NCBI GenBank assembly: GCA_948616425.1
Contig: CAPGBJ010000071.1
Coordinates: 1 to 61,947 of the forward strand
Direction of reading: 5' to 3'
DNA from: an uncultured Oscillospiraceae bacterium
Lineage (GTDB): Bacteria; Bacillota; Clostridia; Oscillospirales; Oscillospiraceae
Length of the DNA: 61,947 bases
The position numbers were made by a program, and so were the translations under genes. Shown here piece by piece: positions 41,846 through 51,544 of the stretch. The notes beneath the pieces were generated by a model, which saw only the letters and a list, made by a program, of their open reading frames with translations, had not been told where the DNA came from and made no database searches. Within the stretch, counting starts at the first letter, position 1. Each line of letters starts with the position of its first letter.

Positions 41846-42350
41846 AATAAATCCCTCCCCTTTCAGGGGGAGGGCACAGCAATGCTGTGACGCAGGGAGT
41901 TCCTTTGCCAGAGGTGTTCCGCCGCAGGGGGCCATCCCCGCCCCCACACATCCATCCCGTGTGTAGAGCCGCAATCTGTCGCGGCCGCCCACCCCACATA
42001 ATGAACCGGAGAGACAGACACAACTTGTCGTGTCTCGACACCTCCAACAGATCCGCCTCCCCGCCAGTTGGCGGGGAGGTTTTGAAATGTTTGCAGGTTG
42101 TTTAGCTTTTGTTTCGATTTGCTCCTCTGGCTGTTCAAATCTTCCTGTTAGGATGGGGACAGTCTAAGGGCTGTTTGAAGAACGGACATACGACCAGCAA
42201 CCAGGGATTTTTCCGTCAGACAAACCGGATTTTTTGCAGGAACACTGGGCAGATTTCAAAAAATCCAGAAGGTTTGCCCGGGAAAGCCTGGCCGATTTGA
42301 CGTACTGTCACCCCTTAAACAAGCCTGATAGGGAAAGGACGATCTCAGCC
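41846..42350 (+). other. Intergenic region with terminators before the efflux operon
   Basis: 505 bases with no supportable gene. A GC-rich hairpin without T-run lies at 41851-41875. A strong terminator has 10-base arms at 42056-42065 and 42070-42079 followed by TTTT. After it the sequence to 42350 probably holds the efflux promoter, the likely target of the response regulator; no direct repeats stand out. Confidence 0.5.
42056..42083 (+). terminator. Terminator after the two-component genes
   Basis: CCTCCCCGCC/GGCGGGGAGG perfect stem with loop AGTT and TTTT. It makes the kinase/regulator pair and the efflux genes separate transcripts. Confidence 0.85.
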
Positions 42351-44057
42351 ATGAAACTTCCTGTGTTGAACAAAACTGCCCCGGAACAGAAGAGATCCGG
42401 GGGATTGGGAAAAAAACTGCTGCGCAAGCGGGTGGTGATCCCTGTATTGGCCTGTGCGCTAACCGCCGCTTTTGCGCTGCGGCTGGCGGGGGGCGGACAG
42501 CCGGCCGCTGCGGCCGGGCCGACCTATACCACTGCCGCCGTGGAACGGCGGGACATCACCGCCCAGATCACCGGCAGCGGCTCGCTGGAGGCGGCCAACT
42601 CCTATTCGGTGACCTCCTTGGCCGAGGGAAATATCCTCACCGCCGACTTTGAGGAGGGGGACCAGGTGGAGGAGGGGATGGTGCTGTACACCATCGACGC
42701 CTCCGACCTGTCCAGCACGCTGGAACAGGCCCAGATTTCTCTGGAGCAGGCCCAGCGCAGCTATAACAGCCGGCTCAAGGACCTGGAAAAGCTGTCTATC
42801 ACCGCCCCCGAGGGTGGGCGGGTCCTCTCCCTGGAGGTGGAGCCGGAGGACGAGGTGTCCGCCGGGCAGCTGGTGGCCACCCTGCGGGACTCCGACACCA
42901 TGACCCTGCGGCTCCCCTTCCTCTCCGACGAGGCGGCGGGCTTTTCCATCGGTCAGCGGGCCTCTGTCACGCTGGAGAGCACCTTTGAGACGCTGGAGGG
43001 CACCGTCTCTAAAATCGACCGGGCGGACACGGTGATGGAGGGCAACAGGATCGTCCGGTATGTGACGGTGGAGGTGTCCAACCCTGGCGGACTGTCCCCT
43101 AATCAGACCGGTTCCGCCCTGATCGGCGGCTGTGCCAGCGCCGGAAGCGCCGCTTTTGCATACGCCGCGGAGCAGAATATTACAGCTGAGGTCTCTGGCA
43201 AGGTATCCGCCATCCGGGTCCAAGAGGGCGACCGGGTGGATAGGGGAGACATCATCCTCACCCTGACCAGCGACAGCCTGGACGACAGCCTCCAGAGCGC
43301 CGCCGACTCCCTGCGCAACGCCCAGTTGTCTCTGGAAAACCGGTATGACCAGCTTGACAACTACACCATCACCTCCCCCATCCGTGGGACGGTGATTGAT
43401 AAAAACTACAAGGCCGGCGAGACCAGCGAGGCGGGCAAGGTGCTGTGCTCTATCTACGACCTGAGCTACCTCACCATGACCCTCAGCGTGGACGAGTTGG
43501 ACATCTCCGACATTGAGGCAGGCCAGACAGTAAGTATCACCGCCGACGCGGTGGAAGGCAGGAGCTACACCGGCATGGTCACCAAGGTGAGCGTGGCGGG
43601 GACCTCCTCCGGGGGGACCACTACTTACCCGGTCACCGTCCGCATTGACGAGACCGACGGCCTGCTCCCCGGCATGAATGTGGACGCCGCCATCACCCTC
43701 CAGAGCGCCAGCGATGTACTGTCCATCCCTGCCGGGGCCCTGAACCGTGGAAACACCGTGCTGGTGACTGCTGATTCCCCCAGTGCCGCCAACGGGACCG
43801 CCGTGGAGGGCGGACAGGAGGACTACTACTCCGTCCCGGTGGAGATTGGGACCAGCGACAGCAGCTACATTGAGATTGTCTCCGGCCTTCAGGAGGGGGA
43901 CACAGTGGCCTACATCCCCACCACTTCCACTGGCAGCTTTGCCATGACGATGCCCGGCGGAATGGGCGGCGGGATGCCGGGAGGAATGGGCGGTGGAATG
44001 CCCAGCGGAGGCAGGATGCCCTCCGGCGGCCCGAGCGGCGGACGAGGAGGATTCTAA
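42351..44057 (+). CDS. Membrane-fusion (MacA-like) efflux subunit
   Basis: 568 residues. One N-terminal membrane anchor (VVIPVLACALTAAFALRLAGG) is followed by two successive lipoyl-type hybrid segments, at about 60-150 and 280-370, the second with VSGKVSAIRVQEGDRVDRGDIILTL. Coiled alpha-hairpin stretches and a beta-barrel part follow. The C-terminus is a Met/Gly-rich tail (GGMGGGMPGGMGGGMP), unusual and possibly metal-binding. In Gram-positives these proteins help MacB-type exporters. The start at 42351 is chosen at AAAGGA; spacing is eleven bases, a bit long. Confidence 0.88.
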   Translation: MKLPVLNKTAPEQKRSGGLGKKLLRKRVVIPVLACALTAAFALRLAGGGQPAAAAGPTYTTAAVERRDITAQITGSGSLEAANSYSVTSLAEGNILTADFEEGDQVEEGMVLYTIDASDLSSTLEQAQISLEQAQRSYNSRLKDLEKLSITAPEGGRVLSLEVEPEDEVSAGQLVATLRDSDTMTLRLPFLSDEAAGFSIGQRASVTLESTFETLEGTVSKIDRADTVMEGNRIVRYVTVEVSNPGGLSPNQTGSALIGGCASAGSAAFAYAAEQNITAEVSGKVSAIRVQEGDRVDRGDIILTLTSDSLDDSLQSAADSLRNAQLSLENRYDQLDNYTITSPIRGTVIDKNYKAGETSEAGKVLCSIYDLSYLTMTLSVDELDISDIEAGQTVSITADAVEGRSYTGMVTKVSVAGTSSGGTTTYPVTVRIDETDGLLPGMNVDAAITLQSASDVLSIPAGALNRGNTVLVTADSPSAANGTAVEGGQEDYYSVPVEIGTSDSSYIEIVSGLQEGDTVAYIPTTSTGSFAMTMPGGMGGGMPGGMGGGMPSGGRMPSGGPSGGRGGF

Positions 44058-44059
44058 GT

Positions 44060-44803
44060 ATGGCGGCACTGATTACCTTTCAAAACGTGTGTAAGTACTA
44101 CCACATGGGAGACAGCACCGTGACCGCCGCCGACCACATCTCCTTTTCCATCGGGGCCGGGGAGTTTACCGCCATTGTGGGTTCCTCCGGGTCTGGCAAG
44201 TCCACCTGCATGAACATCATCGGCTGTCTGGACGTGCCCTCGGAGGGGACCTACCTTCTCAGCGGCCAGGACGTGGGGCAGATGAACAAAAACCAGCTGG
44301 CGGAGATCAGAAACGAGCTGCTGGGCTTCATCTTTCAGCAGTACAACCTGCTGCCCAAGCTGAACTTACTGGAAAATGTGGAAGTTCCCCTGATGTACGC
44401 CGGCGTCCCCCGGGGGGAGCGGAGGGACCGGGCCCATGCCGCCCTGGAACAGGTGGGCCTGGGGGACAAGTGGCGGCACAGGCCCATGGAGCTGTCCGGG
44501 GGCCAGCAGCAGCGGGTGTCCATCGCCCGGGCCCTGGTGGGCAACCCCTCAGTCATCCTGGCCGATGAGCCCACCGGCGCCCTGGACTCCCGCACCGGCC
44601 GGGAGGTGCTGGCCATGCTTCAGAACCTCCACCGCGCCGGACACACAGTGGTCCTTATCACCCATGACAACTCCATCGCCGTACAGGCCCAGCGGATCAT
44701 CCGGCTGGAGGACGGCCGGGTGGTGTACGACGGCCCCGCCGACGCCCCAGAGGCGGTGGTCACCCCCCGGGCAGCCGGCATGAGAGGGGGCGCAGACGCG
44801 TGA
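44060..44803 (+). CDS. MacB-type ABC exporter ATPase
   Basis: 247 residues. Walker A GSSGSGKST, LSGGQQQRVSIARAL, Walker B VILADEPTGALDS and the H-loop VLITHDN. It lies two bases after the fusion-protein gene and its TGA overlaps the permease start. It powers export of a drug, peptide or lipid by the mechanotransmission type of ABC system. Confidence 0.95.
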   Translation: MAALITFQNVCKYYHMGDSTVTAADHISFSIGAGEFTAIVGSSGSGKSTCMNIIGCLDVPSEGTYLLSGQDVGQMNKNQLAEIRNELLGFIFQQYNLLPKLNLLENVEVPLMYAGVPRGERRDRAHAALEQVGLGDKWRHRPMELSGGQQQRVSIARALVGNPSVILADEPTGALDSRTGREVLAMLQNLHRAGHTVVLITHDNSIAVQAQRIIRLEDGRVVYDGPADAPEAVVTPRAAGMRGGADA

Positions 44804-45990
44804 GCATCACCGAATCCCTCTCTCTGGCCCTGAAAAACATCGTCTCCAGCAAGGTCCGCACTCTGCTCACCATGCTGGGTATCATCATCGGCGTGGCGGC
44901 GGTAATCGTCATCGTGGGGCTGGGCAGCGGCCTGGAAAACTACATCGCCGACAGTTTCTCCAGCATGGGCACCAACACCCTCACCGTCTCCGTCCAGGCC
45001 CGGGGGGCCACCCGGACCATGGAGGTGGAGGACATGTATCAGATCGTAGCTGACCACCCCGGCGAGCTGGACCTGTGCTCCCCCACCGTCTCCATGATGG
45101 GCGGGGTGAAAATTGGAACCGAGACCACCTCCACCTCGGTCTCCGGGGTGAGCGAGGACTACAGCCACATCTACGGCTACACCGTCGCCCAGGGCCGGGG
45201 CCTCCAGTACAGCGACATTGCCACCCGGTCTAAGGTATGCGTGGTGGGGGCCTACGTAAATCAGGCCTATTTCGGCGGAAAGGCTGTCGGCCAGACCCTG
45301 CGGGTGGCAGGCCAGGCCCTGACCATCGTGGGGGTGCTGGACCAGCGGGAGGACACCATGGAGGAGGGGGGCAGCGACGACTGCCTCTATCTTCCCTACT
45401 CCACTGCCGCCCGGCTGGGAGGCAGCCGGGTGTCCAGCTATGTGGTCACTATGGTAGATGAGGACCGCATCGACCAGAGCAAAGGTGTACTGGAGTCCGC
45501 CCTTCGCAGCTTCTTCGGCAGCGACGACTACTACACCATCATCACCATGTCCGAACTGCTGGACACCATGACCGGGATGATTAATATCCTGGTGGGGGTG
45601 TTGGCGGGCATCGCCGCCATCTCTCTGGTGGTGGGGGGCATCGGCATCATGAATATCATGCTGGTCTCGGTCACCGAGCGCACCCGGGAGATCGGCGTGC
45701 GCAAGTCCCTGGGGGCCAAGGAGGGGACCATTATGGAGCAGTTTGTCATGGAAGCGGCCGTCACCAGCGCCCTGGGCGGACTCATCGGCATCGCCCTGGG
45801 CTATCTCCTGTCGGCGGCGGCCACCGTGGTGGTGGCCCGCTTTATGGGGGAGGCCCTCACTGTGGCCCCCACCCTCTTCGCCGTTCTGATGGCGTTCGGC
45901 ATCTCGGCGGGCATCGGGGTGCTTTTCGGCTACCTCCCAGCCAAAAAAGCGGCGCGGCTCAACCCCATCGACGCACTGCATTATGATTGA
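44800..45990 (+). CDS. MacB-type ABC exporter permease
   Basis: 396 residues. One membrane helix near the N-terminus (VRTLLTMLGIIIGVAAVIVIVGLG), a large extracellular MacB core domain, and three C-terminal helices with the FtsX signature GGIGIMNIMLVSVTERTREIGVRKSLGAKEGTI. The start is GTG at 44800, coupled to the ATPase gene by GTGA. It dimerises and works with the fusion protein in the membrane. Confidence 0.95.
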   Translation: MSITESLSLALKNIVSSKVRTLLTMLGIIIGVAAVIVIVGLGSGLENYIADSFSSMGTNTLTVSVQARGATRTMEVEDMYQIVADHPGELDLCSPTVSMMGGVKIGTETTSTSVSGVSEDYSHIYGYTVAQGRGLQYSDIATRSKVCVVGAYVNQAYFGGKAVGQTLRVAGQALTIVGVLDQREDTMEEGGSDDCLYLPYSTAARLGGSRVSSYVVTMVDEDRIDQSKGVLESALRSFFGSDDYYTIITMSELLDTMTGMINILVGVLAGIAAISLVVGGIGIMNIMLVSVTERTREIGVRKSLGAKEGTIMEQFVMEAAVTSALGGLIGIALGYLLSAAATVVVARFMGEALTVAPTLFAVLMAFGISAGIGVLFGYLPAKKAARLNPIDALHYD

Positions 45991-46042
45991 CCCCAGGCGC
46001 CGACCCGCGCCCTACATCTCAGATCTGAAAGGAAGCGATTTC

Positions 46043-47887
46043 ATGAAAAAACGCACCATTTCCGCTGCCCTTGCCCTCTGCCTCGCCCTCTCCCTGTGCG
46101 CCGGGGTGCAGGCCGCTGGCTCCAGCGCCAAGCAGGAGGCGGTCCAGGCCCTGGGCATCCTCACCGCCGGCGACAGCCTGACCAGCCAGGTCACCCGGGC
46201 CCAGTTCGCCCAGATGCTGACGGCAGCTTCCCCCTACCAGGACGCGGCAGAGGGCTACGGAGTCTCTCTATTCAAGGACCTGAAGGGAGAACACTGGGCC
46301 AGCGGCTATGTCCGCATCGCCGTCGAGCAGGGCTGGATGAGCGGCTATGTGGACGGCACCTTCCGCCCTGACCGCGCCATCACCCTGGAGGAGGGCTGCG
46401 CCGCCCTGCTGAAGGTACTGGGCTATGACGCCAGCGCCCTCAAGGGGGCCTACCCCGCCGCCCAGCTGTCTAAGGCCAGCTCCATCGGCCTGCTGGACGG
46501 CGTATCCGCCACCAGGGGAGACGAACTGACCCGGCAGGACTGTGTGGAACTGTTCTACAACCTGCTCACTGCCCAGACCAGCGCCGGGGCAGTGTACGGC
46601 ACCTCCTTAGGCTATACAATCACTGGCGGTCAGCTGGACTACTCCGCCCTGGTCGCCGCCGACACCAAGGGGCCCTATGTAGCGGAGAACACCGCCCTGT
46701 CCCTCCCCTTCACGCCCGGCACGGTGTACTTGAACGGGGCAGTTTCCTCCCTATCGGCGGCACAGCAGTACGACGTATACTACTATAACGCCAATATGGA
46801 CACGGTCTGGGTATACCGCGACCGGGTGACGGGCACCCTCACCGGGGTCTCTCCCAGCAAGAGCGCCCCCACTTCTGTCACCGTGGCCGGGGTGAGCTAC
46901 CAAATCGGAACCTCCCAGGCCTCCTATCAGCTCTCCAGCCAAGGCAGCTTCCAGGAGGGGGACATGGTCACCCTGCTGCTGGGCATGAACGGCGAGGCGG
47001 TCCAGGCCATCGACGCCCTGGAGAGCGAAGCGGTCTACTACGGTACAGTGGTTTCCAGCACAAAGGCCTCCTCCACCCCTGCTACCACCAGCGCCGCCAC
47101 CGCCGCCCCCCAGGTGACCACCCAGGTGGCCTGTACTGACGGGGTGGTACGCACCTTCTACCACAGCGGCAGCGCCCTGTCCGCCGGGCGGCTGGTCACC
47201 GTCGCCACCACCCAGACGGGAAGCACTGTGAAAAATCTGTCCACCAAACGGCTGGAAGGCGCCGTCAGCAAAGATGGCGCCAGCTTCGCCGGCCATGATT
47301 TCTCCGCCGGGGTCCAGATTCTGGATACGGATGGGGACGGCGGTTACGCCCGCATCTATCCCTCCCGCCTGGCGGGAGCCAAGCTGTCCGGCAAAGACGT
47401 GCAGTACTACACTTTGGACGCCAACGGAGACATTGACCGCATGGTACTCCAAAATGTCACCGGCGACACCTGGAGCTACGCCTATGTCAGCAACATTGCG
47501 GACAGCTCCAGTGAGCTAAACATCTCTGTCAGTTATACCTATCTCCAGGACGGCCAGACCCGCAGTGTCAGCGGCGGGGCCAAATATGCCGTTCAGACTG
47601 GCGGGGTTGCGCTGATATACGAGAAGGGCAGTTTAAAGAGCATCCGACAGCTGACCTCAATCCCCCTGAACAGCCTGTCCTCTCTCAGCGCCATGAGCGG
47701 CGACACAGAGTACAAACTTGCAGAAAATCTTCAGGTCCTGCTCTGGGGCGGGACGGGGCAGCCGGACTACTACTGGACAGACCTGTCTCAGATCAACAGC
47801 GAGGACTATAAGCTCACCGGCTGGTACGACAGCCTGGGCTGCTCCGCCGGCGGGCGGATCCGCGTCATCATAGCAACTCCAAAGTAG
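46043..47887 (+). CDS. SLH-domain cell-surface protein
   Basis: 614 residues. Signal peptide (MKKRTISAALALCLALSLCAGVQA) and two to three S-layer-homology units over about 25-185, with FKDLKGEHWASGYVRIAVEQGWMSGYVDGTFRPDRAITLEEG as the clearest. The remaining 430 residues are Ser/Thr-rich beta-type repeats without a recognised enzyme signature. The start at 46043 follows AAAGGAAG. The gene runs on from the MacAB-like operon (53 bases after the permease), so it may belong to the same envelope-stress response. Confidence 0.88.
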   Translation: MKKRTISAALALCLALSLCAGVQAAGSSAKQEAVQALGILTAGDSLTSQVTRAQFAQMLTAASPYQDAAEGYGVSLFKDLKGEHWASGYVRIAVEQGWMSGYVDGTFRPDRAITLEEGCAALLKVLGYDASALKGAYPAAQLSKASSIGLLDGVSATRGDELTRQDCVELFYNLLTAQTSAGAVYGTSLGYTITGGQLDYSALVAADTKGPYVAENTALSLPFTPGTVYLNGAVSSLSAAQQYDVYYYNANMDTVWVYRDRVTGTLTGVSPSKSAPTSVTVAGVSYQIGTSQASYQLSSQGSFQEGDMVTLLLGMNGEAVQAIDALESEAVYYGTVVSSTKASSTPATTSAATAAPQVTTQVACTDGVVRTFYHSGSALSAGRLVTVATTQTGSTVKNLSTKRLEGAVSKDGASFAGHDFSAGVQILDTDGDGGYARIYPSRLAGAKLSGKDVQYYTLDANGDIDRMVLQNVTGDTWSYAYVSNIADSSSELNISVSYTYLQDGQTRSVSGGAKYAVQTGGVALIYEKGSLKSIRQLTSIPLNSLSSLSAMSGDTEYKLAENLQVLLWGGTGQPDYYWTDLSQINSEDYKLTGWYDSLGCSAGGRIRVIIATPK

Positions 47888-47920
47888 ACGGCTGCGGAGC
47901 GTTTTCTTCCACGCCCCACG

Positions 47921-48493
47921 TTATAGTTCGCTGGAAACAGTCGGAACCTGGCGGCTGTCCGTGCCCCTCTTGGGTACGGACAGCCGCGCTGTATCTACCC
48001 CTTCATGTTTCAGCAGCCAGATTTTTTTCTCAATGCCGCCGGCATATCCAGTCAGACTTCCATGGCTGCCCACTACCCGGTGGCAGGGAATGATGATGGA
48101 GATAGGGTTGTGTCCCACAGCCCCGCCCACAGCCTGACTGGACATGGTCTTTCTGCCCTGTTTCTCCGCAATTTTTCTGGCAATATCCCCGTAAGTGATC
48201 ACCTCGCCATAGGGAATTTCACACAAAATTTTCCAGACCTCCTGGCGAAACGTTCCGCCGACAGGCGCCAGAGACAGCTGGTCGATCGCAGGCCGACGAC
48301 CGGCAAAATACTGGTCCAGCCAGTCTTTCGTCTGGGCAAAGACAGGCAGATCCTCTCTGGCAACAGGCTCCTCCGAGAGGGTGCCTAAAAAATATTTCTG
48401 TCCCTCCAGCCACAGGCCCGCCAGCTTTCCAGCCTCGTCGCTGGCCAGGGTAATGCGCCCCAGCGGAGAACAGTACAAAGCCGAATAATACAT
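47921..48493 (-). CDS. ogt: Methylated-DNA--protein-cysteine methyltransferase
   Basis: 190 residues. The suicide-repair motif IIIPCHRVVGSHGSLTGYAGG carries the acceptor Cys137, and FRQEVWKILCEIPYGEVITYGDIA is the DNA-binding helix-turn-helix region. It removes O6-alkyl groups from guanine by transferring them to itself. Single gene, with AGGAGGAGA near the start. Confidence 0.95.
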   Translation of the reverse strand: MYYSALYCSPLGRITLASDEAGKLAGLWLEGQKYFLGTLSEEPVAREDLPVFAQTKDWLDQYFAGRRPAIDQLSLAPVGGTFRQEVWKILCEIPYGEVITYGDIARKIAEKQGRKTMSSQAVGGAVGHNPISIIIPCHRVVGSHGSLTGYAGGIEKKIWLLKHEGVDTARLSVPKRGTDSRQVPTVSSEL

Positions 48494-48755
48494 AAATATC
48501 TCCTCCTATTTCTCTTGATAAATTGACCAACGCCAAGTGGTCTGTCGGTAAGGCCCCGTCAATGGACGGCAGTTGCTTGTATTATATCAAATATCGTCTG
48601 AAATGTCCCGCTCTAAAATTGTTGTTCCATCGGATTTCCCCCATATGCCACAGAAAACACCTATGGTATCCGCCTAAAAGTTATCTATCTCCCCCTTGCC
48701 TTTCACGAGAAACTGCACTATGATAGAGATATTGAACCGAACGGGAGGTGATGAG

Positions 48756-49775
48756 ATGCCAAACCGTCCAACTTTAAAAACCATCGGTCAGCTGGCCGGA
48801 CTGTCCCATGTGGCGGTGTCCAAGGCGCTGCGGGACGCCCCCGACATTTCCGACGCCACCAAGGAGCGGGTCAAAAAAATTGCTGAGGAGTTGGGCTACA
48901 CCCCCAATGTGGCCGCCCGAAATCTCTACCTTCAGCGCACCAGCACCATTGGCATGGTGGTCCCGGCCATGGGGGACAACACCGCTTATGACCTGGTCTT
49001 CAATGAAGTCAGCGCCGCTGCGGCCGCCCTGGGCTTCTGTGTGATGCTGGGCAGCAGCCACCGCAGCACACAGCTGGAAGAGCGGCACTGCCGCATGATG
49101 GTAGGCAATCAGGTGGGGGCCCTCATCGTGGCCTCCTGCACCAGTGATGTGTCCCACATCAAAGCGGCCTGCGGACCCACCCCAGTCATCTTTATCGGCG
49201 GAAAAACCGCACCCGAGGAGCAGTATGTCCTCCTGTGCGACTACCGCCACAGCGGGGCCCTGGCGGTGGAGCATCTGACAGGGCTGGGACATCAAAAGAT
49301 TGCCCTTCTCACATATGGACCGGAGAATCTCACCATCCTGCAAAAGGAGGAGGGTTACGCTCAGGCCATGAATCGCCATGGTCTTGTCCCCGATATTATC
49401 CGGGCGGGTCACGCCGCCAATGCCATGCAGGCCGGAATGGACGCGGTGGAACAGCTGCTGAAGCGGGAGGTCCTGCCCACCGCCCTCTGGTGCGCCAGCG
49501 ACTACATGGCCATCGGGGTCATGAACGCGCTGAAGGCAAAGGGTCTGTCCATCCCGAGGGATATCTCGGTGGCGGGCCATGACGACCTCTACTTCGACCT
49601 CTACCCCGACATCGGCCTGACCACCTTTCACACCCCCATGTCACAAATCGGCAGGGCCGCTGCAGCCCTGGCCGTGGCCCTTATGGAACACGACGACCAG
49701 ATACAGCCCCGGCAGAGCTTCCAACCCACCTTGGTGGTCCGGACCAGTACCGGTCCAGCGCCCAGCCGGCTTTGA
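48756..49775 (+). CDS. LacI-family transcriptional regulator
   Basis: 339 residues. DNA-binding domain TLKTIGQLAGLSHVAVSKALRDAPDISDATKERVKKIAEELGYTPNVAARNL, then a sugar-binding-type effector domain with ALWCASDYMAIGVMNALKAKG and DISVAGHDDL. The start at 48756 has GGGAGGTGATGAG upstream. The carrier gene 100 bases downstream on the same strand is its likely target. Confidence 0.93.
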   Translation: MPNRPTLKTIGQLAGLSHVAVSKALRDAPDISDATKERVKKIAEELGYTPNVAARNLYLQRTSTIGMVVPAMGDNTAYDLVFNEVSAAAAALGFCVMLGSSHRSTQLEERHCRMMVGNQVGALIVASCTSDVSHIKAACGPTPVIFIGGKTAPEEQYVLLCDYRHSGALAVEHLTGLGHQKIALLTYGPENLTILQKEEGYAQAMNRHGLVPDIIRAGHAANAMQAGMDAVEQLLKREVLPTALWCASDYMAIGVMNALKAKGLSIPRDISVAGHDDLYFDLYPDIGLTTFHTPMSQIGRAAAALAVALMEHDDQIQPRQSFQPTLVVRTSTGPAPSRL

Positions 49776-49877
49776 CCACACCCATCGCCAGGGCGGGACA
49801 GCCCTGGAAGATGTTGCTGCTGCGGCAGTAGCCGCCCCACACATCGGCGCCAGCCCTAAACGAAAGGAAACGATTCT

Positions 49878-51233
49878 ATGGGAGAACTCAAGCAACGGCA
49901 GACGCCCCACGTCTTTCTCATTCTGGCCGCCCTTCTCCTGCTGGCCTCGGCACTGACCTGGCTGATCCCACCAGGCAGCTACGACCGGGTCCTCAACGAG
50001 GCCACCGGACAGACCGTTGTGGTGCCGGGCAGCTTTGCCCCCGCCGCCCCCTCTCCAGTCGCCCCATGGCGCCTGCCCCGGCTGCTGTTCGACGCCCTCT
50101 CTGCCGGCTCAACGCCCAACATGATTTTTTTCGTTCTCCTCCTGGGCGGAGCATTTGAGATCATCTTGGAGAGCGGAGCGGTTGCCGGCCTATGCACATG
50201 GGTGGTCTATCGCTTTCGGCATCGGCAGGCATGGATTATTCCCGCCTTCGTGGGGGTATTTTCCATATTCGGCTTTACCATGGGGCTGACCACGGCCTCT
50301 ATTGTATTTCTCCCCCTGGGTATGGCTGCGGCAAAGTCTCTGGGTTACGATGCCAGGACCGGCATGGCCATGGTGATGCTGGGCACCAATGCCGGCTTTG
50401 CGGCCGGAATTTACAACCCCTTTTCCGTGGGAATTGCTCAAACCATTGCGCAGCTGCCCCTGTACTCCGGGGCGTGGCTGCGCTGGCTGCTGCTGGCGGC
50501 GCTGGTGCCCGCCACCAGTCTCTACCTTCTCCATCGGGCCGGAAGGCCCGCCCAGGCCGGAGAGAGCGTGCTCTTCCCAGAACCGCCCCGTCTCCATCTC
50601 CGGCAGATTCTGGTGCTGGCGCTGCTCTTTGGATCGCTGGCGGTCATCACCTGCGGCGTCGGCACCCAAAGTTGGGGCATCCCGGAGATCGCCTCTATTT
50701 TTCTGGTGTTGGGCATTTTGTGCGGCGCCGTATCCGGATTTGGAGCCAATCAAATCTGTGTTTTTTGGGTGGCCGGGTGCAAAAAGATGGTGCCGGGAGC
50801 ACTGACCATCGGTATGGCGGCCGGCCTGCGGCTGGTCCTGCTCCAGGGGGAGATTTTAGACAGCGTAATTTACGGTCTGCTCCACCTGGTGGAGGGACTT
50901 CCCCCCTGGACCCAGCTGCTGGGGATGTTCTACGCCAACGCCCTGCTGGATCTGCTGATCACCTCCGGCTCTGGGCACGCGGCGGTGGCTATGCCTCTGA
51001 TGGTCCCCCTGGCCGACGCGCTGTGTCTGTCCCGGCAGTCGGCAGTGCTGGCCTTTCAGCTGGGGGATGGACTGGTCAACCTGGTCTCTCCTATCTCCAA
51101 TACGCTGGTCAGCTGTCTGGCCCTGTCAGGGGTAAGTTACCCGAAGTGGCTGAACTATTTCCTGCCTCTGGTGGGAATATACCTGCTCATCGGCACGGCC
51201 TTCCTGCTTCTGGCCGGGGTAGTGGGATACTGA
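49878..51233 (+). CDS. YfcC/DcuC-type C4-dicarboxylate carrier family protein
   Basis: 451 residues with about twelve membrane segments and the family's LTWLIPPGSYDRV near the start, FFVLLLGGAFEIILESGAV and GTNAGFAAGIYNPFSVGIAQ. Members transport dicarboxylates or basic amino acids, often as exchangers. It follows the LacI-type gene. The substrate is unknown. Confidence 0.85.
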   Translation: MGELKQRQTPHVFLILAALLLLASALTWLIPPGSYDRVLNEATGQTVVVPGSFAPAAPSPVAPWRLPRLLFDALSAGSTPNMIFFVLLLGGAFEIILESGAVAGLCTWVVYRFRHRQAWIIPAFVGVFSIFGFTMGLTTASIVFLPLGMAAAKSLGYDARTGMAMVMLGTNAGFAAGIYNPFSVGIAQTIAQLPLYSGAWLRWLLLAALVPATSLYLLHRAGRPAQAGESVLFPEPPRLHLRQILVLALLFGSLAVITCGVGTQSWGIPEIASIFLVLGILCGAVSGFGANQICVFWVAGCKKMVPGALTIGMAAGLRLVLLQGEILDSVIYGLLHLVEGLPPWTQLLGMFYANALLDLLITSGSGHAAVAMPLMVPLADALCLSRQSAVLAFQLGDGLVNLVSPISNTLVSCLALSGVSYPKWLNYFLPLVGIYLLIGTAFLLLAGVVGY

Positions 51234-51305
51234 GCCGCCTCCCCTGGCCCAACACCCCCGCCTGAATCGGCGTTTTATCTCCGCTTTGCCCACCGCGCCG
51301 AGCTG

Positions 51306-51542
51306 TTATAGCCCAGCCTCCATCATGTATCGCACAAAGGAGGGGCCATCGCCGGGGTCGGAAAGGGTGATCGAAATGCCCTTCCACCCAGGCCGCATGG
51401 TACGCAGCATCTGTCCCGCGGTGCTGTCCCCCTTCAGACTGCACTTACTTCCATCCGGCAGGTGCAACAGCACATCACCACAGCTCTGATTGACGAGAGA
51501 CAAAAATTTTTCCGCGTTGGGCATCCACATAATTGTAAACAT
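51306..51542 (-). CDS. Small conserved-looking protein (78 aa), function unknown
   Basis: The frame MFTIMWMPNAEKFLSLVNQ to FVRYMMEAGL begins at an ATG with AAAAGGAG seven bases upstream and starts three bases past the stop of the MFS gene, so it is in that operon. No membrane segment or known motif is seen. Mixed strand-helix composition and Leu-Ser-Asp patterns suggest a compact soluble domain, possibly HPr-like in fold, but I cannot confirm this. Confidence 0.7.
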   Translation of the reverse strand: MFTIMWMPNAEKFLSLVNQSCGDVLLHLPDGSKCSLKGDSTAGQMLRTMRPGWKGISITLSDPGDGPSFVRYMMEAGL

Positions 51543-51544
51543 AG

